NCBI GenBank assembly: GCA_020849935.1
Contig: JADZFJ010000339.1
Location: 1 to 6,082, forward strand
Reading direction: 5' to 3'
Source of the DNA: Crocinitomix sp.
GTDB lineage: Bacteria > Bacteroidota > Bacteroidia > Flavobacteriales_D > Crocinitomicaceae
DNA length: 6,082 bases
In this document: positions 1 through 5,900 of the stretch, one piece after another
How positions within the stretch are numbered: the stretch's first letter is position 1
Layout: each line of letters opens with the position of its first letter
Program-made: the position numbers and the translations under genes
The notes under the pieces: generated by a model
What the model was told of the DNA's origin: nothing
Database searches by the model: none
The model's input: only the letters and a program-made list of their open reading frames with translations

Positions 1-99
1 ACCAATATCAATGTCTATACCGAGCAAAATTTAATTACAAAACAGGCCGAATTATCCGCCAGTTTATTATTTCAACATTACCGACAAAAACAAAATTAA
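1..99 (+). CDS. C-terminal fragment of an unidentified protein (5' end outside window)
   Basis: Frame 1 is open from the first base to a TAA at 97-99 and encodes 32 residues, beginning TNINVYTEQN and ending FQHYRQKQN. The stretch is hydrophilic with a likely amphipathic helix (KQAELSASLLFQHYRQ). I do not recognise the family from so short a tail. That it is a real gene end is supported by context: the next ATG starts one base after its stop, which is operon-like packing, and the two genes that follow look like envelope or secretion components. It could therefore be another part of the same pilus- or secretion-like system, but this is inference from position only. Confidence 0.6.
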   Translation, partial: TNINVYTEQNLITKQAELSASLLFQHYRQKQN

Positions 100-100
100 G

Positions 101-1075
101 ATGAAAAATAGCCTCTATTTATTTTTAGTATTCCTTAGCATAACCAGCTGCAACGCCATTTTTGAAGAAGATCTCACCGGTGATACACCAGTTGTTATCA
201 TCCCTTCAGAAAACGACACTGTTTACAGTAATAATGTCCATTTTAAGTGGGAAGAAATGAAAGGAGCCTCGTTTTACAACCTACAAATCGTCTCGCCGAA
301 TTTTTCTGATATCGATGCGTATATTTTGGATTCAAACATCAAAATAACCGAGTTTTTTCAAATCCTAGAACCTGGGAATTATGCCTTTCGTTTGCGGGCA
401 GAAAATGGAGGATATCAATCACTTTACGCCGGACCATTTAATTTTTACGTAGACAGCATCGAGGATTTATCCGAACAATTCGTTTCCCTTGTCTCACCTA
501 TCGATCAAATTTTTATCAACGGAGCATCCAACCTCACGGTTACTTGGCAAAATTTATTTGCCGCCGATGAGTATGAGTTTATTCTAAAAATTGGCGACAC
601 CTTTGTCTCAGGCAGTGTCCTCGATCAAGAATTTGATCTGAGCAGTTTAAGCAAAATAATCCCTAGTTCGTTTTGGGATGTCGAGGGAACTTATTTTTGG
701 GGAATCCGCGCCGTAAATTTATCCAGTGTTTCGCCTTATTCTTCACGGCAAATTAATGTAGATAAAACACAACCCAACAACCCTGCCGCCATTTCACCTG
801 CCAACGATGTTACGGTTCCAATAGCAAGTCCTGTTCTTTTTAAATGGGCAATGGGCATCGACCCAGGCACCGTAAATTCGCCAGTTACCTCGACCTTTGA
901 AATTTCATCCGACATTAGTTTCACCGATTTTTCCGCCATCCCAGATATCGACACCGATTCACTTTCGTACACCTTCCCCACCACAGGCAATTTTTGGTGG
1001 CGTGTTAAATTAGTCGATGGAGTAGGCAATCAAAGCAGTTTTTACAGCACCGCCCGAAAAATAACTATCGAGTAA
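101..1075 (+). CDS. Lipoprotein with three fibronectin-III-like domains
   Basis: A 324-residue protein of unknown exact function. Residues 1-17 form a lipoprotein signal peptide: a Lys at position 2, a hydrophobic core, and the lipobox I-T-S-C with the lipidated Cys at 17. Soon after come the acidic residues EED (22-24), which may help place it at the outer membrane or surface, though this is a guess. The mature part is built of three beta-sandwich units of the fibronectin-III type, at about residues 29-118, 127-221 and 224-324. Each has an early Trp (W50, W149, W249) and a late strand of the same pattern: GNYAFRLRA (92-100), GTYFWGIRA (196-204), GNFWWRVKLVD (296-306). Units 2 and 3 also open with a shared 'SP' turn (VSPIDQ, ISPAND). 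Such units are usual in Bacteroidota surface lipoproteins and mediate binding or act as spacers. The start is fixed by the signal peptide and by the preceding stop 1 nt upstream; no clear ribosome site is seen. It overlaps the next gene in TAATG, so translation is probably coupled. It may be a cell-envelope partner of the PilP/GspC-like protein encoded next. Confidence 0.9.
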   Translation: MKNSLYLFLVFLSITSCNAIFEEDLTGDTPVVIIPSENDTVYSNNVHFKWEEMKGASFYNLQIVSPNFSDIDAYILDSNIKITEFFQILEPGNYAFRLRAENGGYQSLYAGPFNFYVDSIEDLSEQFVSLVSPIDQIFINGASNLTVTWQNLFAADEYEFILKIGDTFVSGSVLDQEFDLSSLSKIIPSSFWDVEGTYFWGIRAVNLSSVSPYSSRQINVDKTQPNNPAAISPANDVTVPIASPVLFKWAMGIDPGTVNSPVTSTFEISSDISFTDFSAIPDIDTDSLSYTFPTTGNFWWRVKLVDGVGNQSSFYSTARKITIE

Positions 1076-1578
1076 TGAACAAAAAAGCAGGCACCCGCAT
1101 TTTAATAGTCGTTGTGGCAGCACTTTGGGCTTATAATATTTACCGTACCATCCAAAACGTACAAGTTAAAAACGAAGTCCAAGAAAACACCATCAATGCC
1201 CCCTTAACCTTCGCGCCGGTGGTATTTGATAAAGATACATTTGAACTCGATTTACCCAATAAAGATCCCTTTTTAAAAAACGGAAGTTTCGCCGTGCAAC
1301 CAATTCAACCAACCACTGAAAATCCATCTCCCAAACCTGTAAAAAAGGAAAATGCACCAGCAGTCACCATAAATCCACAAAAAAAGTGGCCAGAAATCAC
1401 CTATTTCGGATACTTAAAAAATCACCAAAGCAATCACCAATTGTGCCTTATCAACCTAGCTGGCAAAAATTACCGATTAGCCGTAGGCGCCACAAAAGAC
1501 GCCGTCACCATCCTTCAAGCCTATCCAGATTCCATCGTGGTAGCATTTCAAAACGAAACCAAAACAGTGTTTAAATAA
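1075..1578 (+). CDS. PilP/GspC-like inner-membrane protein of a pilus or type II secretion-like system
   Basis: A 167-residue single-pass membrane protein. Residues 8-25 (around ILIVVVAALWAY) form one N-terminal transmembrane segment, with positive charges (KK, R8) on the cytoplasmic side. Residues 26-104 are a low-complexity periplasmic linker rich in Pro, Lys and Asn that includes the motif NKDPF (62-66), and residues 105-167 form a small beta domain beginning WPEITYFGYL, followed by INLAGKNYRLAVGA. This order (membrane anchor, DPF motif, Pro-rich linker, small beta domain with a G-x-x-Y-x-L-x-x-G pattern) is that of GspC homology-region and PilP proteins, which link the inner-membrane platform to the outer-membrane secretin. 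The match is by layout and short motifs, not strong identity, so the family is a likely but not certain call. ATG 1075-1077 overlaps the previous TAA. No secretin gene follows; a hairpin and a repeat island end the operon. A related membrane protein outside this family remains possible. Confidence 0.65.
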   Translation: MNKKAGTRILIVVVAALWAYNIYRTIQNVQVKNEVQENTINAPLTFAPVVFDKDTFELDLPNKDPFLKNGSFAVQPIQPTTENPSPKPVKKENAPAVTINPQKKWPEITYFGYLKNHQSNHQLCLINLAGKNYRLAVGATKDAVTILQAYPDSIVVAFQNETKTVFK

Positions 1579-1593
1579 GGTTATTTGGGCGTA

Positions 1594-1629
1594 TTTTAAG
1601 GTCGGTTGAAAATACAACCACCCTTAAAA
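1594..1629. terminator. Hairpin after the PilP/GspC-like gene, probable transcript end
   Basis: Starting 15 nt after the stop codon, the left arm TTTTAAGG (1594-1601) pairs perfectly with CCTTAAAA (1622-1629), and inside it GGTTG (1604-1608) pairs with CAACC (1615-1619). A 2x2 mismatch (TC/AC) separates the two stems and the loop is AAAATA. The outer stem starts with T4 and ends with A4, so the structure is nearly symmetric and could act on either strand. There is no T-run after it on the plus strand, so it is not a textbook intrinsic terminator. It may instead protect the 3' end of the operon mRNA. Confidence 0.5.
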
Positions 1630-1656
1630 CCGTGCTTTCCACTATAGTCTCCCGCC

Positions 1657-1799
1657 GGCGCAAGCGTCACGCTTGTGCCTTAATAAACCAACAACTACAA
1701 ATCCTAATAAATCGCCCCGCGCTGGCGCAAGCGTCACGCTTGTGCCTTAATAAACCAACAACTACAAATCCTAATAAATCGCCCCGCCAGCGCAAGCGT
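1657..1799. repeat. Tandem repeat of 65-67 bp carrying a hairpin (two full copies, one truncated)
   Basis: Positions 1657-1720 and 1724-1787 are identical over 64 bp, and a third copy starts at 1789 but keeps only its first 11 bases (AGCGCAAGCGT, with one change). Each full unit starts with a hairpin (1657-1679 and 1724-1746): the arm GGCGCAAGCGT faces ACGCTTGTGCC with one base between, fully pairing except for one G-T wobble; as RNA it would form a stem of about 9 bp with a GTCAC loop. The rest of the unit is an AT-rich spacer ending in GCCCCGC. Perfect identity suggests a recent duplication. Elements of this look are scattered through many Bacteroidota genomes; no protein is encoded. Confidence 0.9.
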
Positions 1800-2077
1800 T
1801 CCATTAAAATTTATCTGCGAAAATCTGCGAAATCTGCGGGAAACAAAACAATCTCTATTGAACGTAAAACAAATCCGCAAAATCCGCGAAAATCCGCGTC
1901 ATCTGCGTTCCATTAAAATAAATCTGCGCAATCTGCGAAATCTGCGGGAAACAAAACAATCTCTATTGAACGTAAAACAAATCCGCGAAAATCCGCTCCA
2001 TCCGCGTCATCTGCGTTCCATTAAAACAAATCCGCGAAAATCTGCGAAATCTGCGGGAAACAAAACAATTTCTAGTT
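1798..2077. repeat. Tandem repeat of 108-109 bp made of ATC(C/T)GCG heptamers
   Basis: Units begin at GTTCCATTAAAA, at 1798, 1907 and 2015, giving two full copies and a third that loses similarity near 2075. Within each full unit lie two clusters of the heptamer ATC(C/T)GCG, a group of three and a group of four, at steps of 9 or 10 bp; they are separated by a conserved linker containing GGGAAACAAAACAAT and TATTGAACGTAAAAC. I count 17 heptamers in all (starts 1813, 1823, 1832, 1873, 1882, 1892, 1901, 1922, 1931, 1940, 1981, 1991, 2000, 2009, 2030, 2040, 2049), two of them with a changed last base (1873 and 1991). Copies differ by several substitutions and a 1-bp length change, so the array is older than the perfect 64-bp duplication beside it. 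Short open frames across it encode only repeat-driven peptides and are not genes. Confidence 0.9.
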
Positions 2078-2100
2078 GGAGCAAGCTTCACGCTTGTGCC
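2078..2100. repeat. Diverged copy of the hairpin element closing the repeat island
   Basis: This 23-bp stretch matches the hairpin at 1657-1679 at 21 of 23 positions; the two changes, in the left arm, weaken the stem (GGAGCAAGC against GCTTGTGCC). It is followed by CTTTAAA, resembling the CTTAATAAA that follows the full hairpins. Because a truncated hairpin arm lies at 1789-1799, the 108-bp array sits between two members of the hairpin family. Confidence 0.8.
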
Positions 2101-2372
2101 CTTTAAACTAGTAACAGACTTTTACAATTCTATATTTTAGAAAAAATCTCCCGCGGCCTTTTTTCCACCCCCCCTTTTTCTAATTCAAATCCCCTCCTTT
2201 CAAACAAAAAAAACTTTCTTTTTGTTGATAAAAAACATCAAAAAAGCCCAAAAAAAAATCAAAAAAAAAGAAAATAAATTTTTTTCAAAAAAAAATCATA
2301 GAAAAATCAACAAAAATGACCCAAAAAGGCAAAATTTTCAAAGTTAATTAATTGTTTATCAAATCAATGACA
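2101..2372. other. AT-rich noncoding stretch with a polypyrimidine run and phased A-tracts
   Basis: No gene is visible. Positions 2157-2181 are pyrimidine only except for one A (2167) and include T6, C7 (2168-2174) and T5. From 2230 to 2334 there is a series of A-tracts of four to nine bases, centred near 2232, 2242, 2254, 2265, 2272, 2291, 2304, 2314, 2325 and 2332, with one T-tract at 2279-2285. Several successive steps are 10-12 bp, close to one turn of DNA, which is the known condition for intrinsic bending. TTAATTAA at 2344-2351 is a small palindrome. The block lies about 85-190 bp upstream of the predicted promoter at 2420-2446 and may act as curved upstream DNA. Confidence 0.6.
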
Positions 2373-2408
2373 TAACGTTACGTAAAACCCGCAATTCAAT
2401 TTGCGGGT
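2373..2408. promoter_or_regulatory. Overlapping palindromes and an inverted repeat just upstream of the promoter
   Basis: TAACGTTA (2373-2380) and TTACGTAA (2378-2385) are two perfect 8-bp palindromes that share three bases. Two bases later, ACCCGCAA (2387-2394) is matched exactly by TTGCGGGT (2401-2408) with a 6-nt spacer. The inverted repeat ends 11 nt before the proposed -33 element and is not followed by a T-run, so an operator for a dimeric regulator fits better than a terminator. No regulator family is recognised from these words. Confidence 0.4.
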
Positions 2409-2419
2409 AACACTGAATC

Positions 2420-2446
2420 TTGCCAAAAAACAGTGCCCTAACTTTG
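2420..2446 (+). promoter_or_regulatory. Bacteroidota-type promoter for the secreted-protein operon
   Basis: TAACTTTG at 2439-2446 is an exact match to the -7 consensus TAnnTTTG of Bacteroidota housekeeping promoters. TTG at 2420-2422, 16 nt upstream, can serve as the -33 element, though this gap is slightly shorter than usual. The expected transcript start is near 2450-2453, leaving a leader of about 95 nt before the ATG at 2546. It is the only TAnnTTTG match I found between 2101 and 2545. Confidence 0.6.
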
Positions 2447-2475
2447 GAGAAGTAAAAATAACCTCGTCAGATTAG

Positions 2476-2516
2476 TTCGATACAACCAATTAGCTCCAAA
2501 AAGCTAACCCATCGAA
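2476..2516 (+). promoter_or_regulatory. Two-stem foldable element in the 5' leader
   Basis: TTCGAT (2476-2481) pairs with ATCGAA (2511-2516), and between them TTAGCT (2490-2495) pairs with AGCTAA (2502-2507) across a CCAAAA loop; an internal loop of 8 and 3 nt separates the stems. The element lies wholly within the predicted untranslated leader and ends 29 nt before the start codon. It matches no riboswitch I know. It could affect mRNA stability or ribosome access. Each stem is only 6 bp, so chance cannot be excluded. Confidence 0.35.
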
Positions 2517-2545
2517 AAAGAAGACAGGAAACAAAAACGAAACCG

Positions 2546-2965
2546 ATGTTAAAAAAAATTTTCTTAGCGCTGAGTATCACCTTCGCCCTTACAAGTGGAA
2601 GTATCGCACAAACAGATTCAACTGATTTAGAACTCAGCATGTCTGAAGCAGTTTTACTCACAGAACTGGATTCAATGTTGTACAGTGGAGAAAACTACCA
2701 ACAATTGTCACTAGAGTTTACAATTTCTGACACGGCAAGTTTTGGAAAAGTGCATGTTGAACTTACAGAAGTTGGTTCACCTGGCGCACTCTTCATTGGG
2801 TCTTATACGGAAAGTGAATTAAGTGCAGCCGGATTTTTAGAGGCATGGGAAGTAAATATACCATTTGGAAATTTACTTAATACACAGCCTTATGTGGTTT
2901 CTATCACTTTAGAAGATTATTCTGGTGCGTTATCAGCCACCATCACTAAGACCCTTGTTCCATGA
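2546..2965 (+). CDS. Small secreted protein of unknown function, coupled to the large surface protein
   Basis: A 139-residue protein that I cannot assign to a family. Residues 1-21 form a standard signal peptide (MLKK start, hydrophobic core, cleavage expected after SIA before Q22), with no lipobox Cys. The mature part of about 118 residues is acidic, free of Cys, and rich in alternating hydrophobic strands (QLSLEFTI, KVHVELTEV, YVVSITLEDY), so a small single beta-sandwich domain is likely. There is no tail resembling a type IX sorting domain; it ends SATITKTLVP. A promoter and a structured leader precede it. Its TGA (2963-2965) overlaps the ATG of the next gene (2962-2964), so the two are probably translated together and may work together. 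AGGAAAC about 15 nt upstream of the ATG is at best a poor ribosome site, as usual for this phylum. A partner, chaperone or anchoring subunit for the large protein is possible but only inferred from position. Confidence 0.85.
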   Translation: MLKKIFLALSITFALTSGSIAQTDSTDLELSMSEAVLLTELDSMLYSGENYQQLSLEFTISDTASFGKVHVELTEVGSPGALFIGSYTESELSAAGFLEAWEVNIPFGNLLNTQPYVVSITLEDYSGALSATITKTLVP

Positions 2966-5900
2966 TCCTCGCAAAAAAATACATGCTTCTAGGATGGGGA
3001 CTGTTAACAGGCCTTGTCCTTACAGCGCAAAGCACCACCGTCAATTTTACTTCTACCGGCACCATGCAAGATGCTTTTGTTGGCAATGGAGGCATCGAAA
3101 ACACAAACTTTGGCTCGCAAGACCGTTTAAATGTGTTTTACGACAAATCGTCAACCATCGCCAAGGTATTCCGATCATTTATTTCGTACGATCTCAGCAG
3201 CATTCCTGCCAACGCAATCATTGTCGACGCCAAATTAAAATTGGTCACACATACCGTAAATAATACTATTTCACATCCAATTTATGTACAAAGAGTCAAC
3301 CAATCCTGGTCGTCCAGTACCGTGACTTGGAACAATCAACCAAGTGTAATCACTTCGGATCAATTGAGTTTCACCCACGCGCAAACATCAGGTACGGGCA
3401 CCCATCAACTTAACGTAACGGCACATGTTCAAAAAATGGTGAAAGATCCAAGTACCAATCAAGGTTGGCGCATTCGTTTACAGTCCGAATCGGGCGCCAG
3501 CACATTTGGGTTAATGTACCATTCTTCCGAAGCCACTAGTTCTGGCAACCGCCCAGTGTTAACAGTCGAATATGTATTGCCTTTAAGTTTAACACCCACG
3601 GTTTCCCATTGCACGCCGGGCAATTCAGATGGAAGTTTTTCCGTGGCAGTCAGTGGAGGAAGTACAACCTCTTTAGGAAACATCTATTTCTACAAAACCG
3701 TGCGAGACACAACACAGATAGGTGTCGCCACCCTAGTTAATGCTAAAACAACTAACAATATCCAATACAACGCCACTACAAAAACAATCACCGGAGAAAA
3801 CCTTTCACCAGGTATATATCTACTCCGGGTGTTGGACACAAAATATTCCGTTGCCTCCAATCCAAGGTTAGCCTTTAACCTACACATCTTGGTCGGGCGT
3901 GAAGGCGAAATCACCAAAGGAATCTTAATGCCACACGAAACCTATCAGGAAAACATGACCATTTCGAGGGACAAACCATCCAATTCAAGTCCAACCGATC
4001 GGATAAATACCAATTATTATTCGGGTTCAGCCGTTACCCTGCGTGCGTCTGCCTCTCCAAATGTGTATGAATATGCAGCCTTAATCAAATACGACATGGA
4101 TTTCGATTATCAGTTAGACATCACCAAAGCCGAATTGCGCATGAAAGCCTTTGCCTCAGGATTTGCGCGATACGCCAATTCAAGCAATGCCGTAAATTAT
4201 TCAATCGTCACTTCCCCTTGGACTGAAGAAGATGTCACTTGGAACATCCGCCCAACCATCGATTCGACCCAAAAAATTCAAATTGCCACCACCACCTACA
4301 TGGGTTACGATCCCGTGCACAATTGGGACACCATCTCACTCATCCCTTTTGTCGAATATTGGTCCGAAAACCCCACCGAAAACCACGGCTTCGAAATCGC
4401 CTTGCAAAATTACAACGCCAGCCAATTCGCCGCCCGCGAATACCTTTCCGCCGCTGGTAATGTCAATTTTATGTATTTTGAGTTTAGTGTGAAGCCGAAG
4501 ACGGTGGTGACTTTTAATGACACAACAAACTTTGGTAAAATCTTAATAAACGCACCATTAGGACCATTGCCTTACAAATATTTAATTAATACCGAACCAA
4601 TCGGAAGTTTAGCAGCGTCTTGGGCTATTATTGATTCACTTGATTACATTGACAGTGTTGATTTTTTTACGAGTGATATCAGCGCAAGAGAATATTCATT
4701 CGACAATTTACCAAGTGGAAAATATTACGTGAGTGTTTTCAACAATGTTGGTACAAAAATCATGGACGATAGTGCGATGGTAACGACGACATTGGGAGTT
4801 TATGACCGCACAAGTGTGCAGTTGTCATCAACCAATGTGATAACAAGATCATTTGGCGCCACAGGAAATGCCTCTGGCAGATTATTTGCCGAACTATTAA
4901 AAAACGAAGATTATGGAGGAGTTGAATTCATTGTAAAAACATTGGATGATTTTACTATCGGTTTTAACAAATCCAGTCAAAGTAAAGCGAGTGCCTCAAG
5001 TGATTTTGAATTCGGATTAAAAGTAACCTCCACAGGTTCCTATCAAATCATTGAGAATAATTCACTTTTAACAAGCACAGCTTCTATTAGTGCTGGTGCT
5101 AAAATCAACCTTTACCGCGATCATGGAGATTATGTTTTAAAAATTAACGGAGCAGAAGTTTATCGAGGACCCATTACTAGTCTTGCAGCAAGTGATGCCT
5201 CAGTTGATTTTATGTTAGCCGCTGGTTCAATTGAACTTTCTAGTTATTGGGGTGGATTCAAAAAACCTGGTATCAAAGTTCAAATTGATTATCCTGAATG
5301 TGGTTATTTTACAGGAAAAGTAATCGTGTCAAAAAGTGAGTTGGGAACAATAGCTTTTTGTACCATGACGAACAACGCAATTGGAGGAACAAATCCAACA
5401 GCCACGGTAGTTGGAGGAGTTTATGAATTTAATGACGTTCCAATTGGTACGTACACACTTACCACTGGTTATTCAGTTCCACCATTAGGAGGTTATCTAG
5501 GGTACAGTTATGTCATCACCGAACAAATTGCTGTTGGCTATTTGGTAGAGTGGGAAGATTTAGTAGATAGTTATGTTCTGCCATTAAACACCATTCAAAG
5601 AGGTCCTGGGATTGTTACGCCTGGCATCGCAACTGCAAACAGCAGCAATGTAACCTACGATGAATATAAAAACTGGCTTCAATTTAGCACCTACGTTCAT
5701 AGCCCTTTCTTGGCAACAAGTGCAGGAATTGAAAACTTGGCTTTTAGAGAATTAGGAGCAGGTACAGAAGCTATTCGTTTAATCTCTGGCGGCTTGTTCG
5801 TTCCTCAAACAATATCAACCTTCACCACCTTAGAATTGGGAGTTGCTAGTCTTCATCCTGGACCAGTAAACGCCACGTTTAGAATCGAACAAGAAGATGA

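Noticed and set aside
736..1029. Minus-strand open frame of 97 codons inside the lipoprotein gene
   Set aside because: Shadow of a well-supported gene; low-complexity peptide with no recognisable features.
1657..2077. Possible CRISPR array
   Set aside because: The repeated units are 65-67 and 108-109 bp long with repeated, not unique, spacers, and no cas gene is present.
1657..2100. Insertion sequence or other transposon
   Set aside because: No transposase frame, no terminal inverted repeats enclosing a gene, and no evident target duplication; only noncoding repeats are present.
1632..2106. Two open frames on the plus strand (1632-1916 and 1858-2106)
   Set aside because: They lie wholly in the tandem repeats; the peptides only mirror the repeats (KSAKSAGNKTIS recurs) and have no signal peptide or domain.
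2141..2164. CCGCGG followed by GCC-independent T6 as an intrinsic terminator
   Set aside because: CCGCGG is self-complementary without room for a loop, so no stable stem precedes the T-run.
2467..2661. Minus-strand open frame across the leader and signal peptide
   Set aside because: Overlaps the promoter-proximal leader and the start of a well-supported gene; it ends in the leader and has no sign of its own expression.
2925..3263. Plus-strand frame inside the start of the large gene
   Set aside because: Out of frame with the DNRLRE domain; Arg/His/Cys-rich peptide typical of a shadow frame.
3459..3917. Two minus-strand open frames opposite the DNRLRE/SprB region
   Set aside because: Antisense to coding sequence with clear domain signatures; no domain in the antisense peptides.
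4232..4492. Two overlapping plus-strand frames inside the second DNRLRE domain
   Set aside because: Pro- or Arg-rich shadow peptides produced by the C-ending codons of the real frame.
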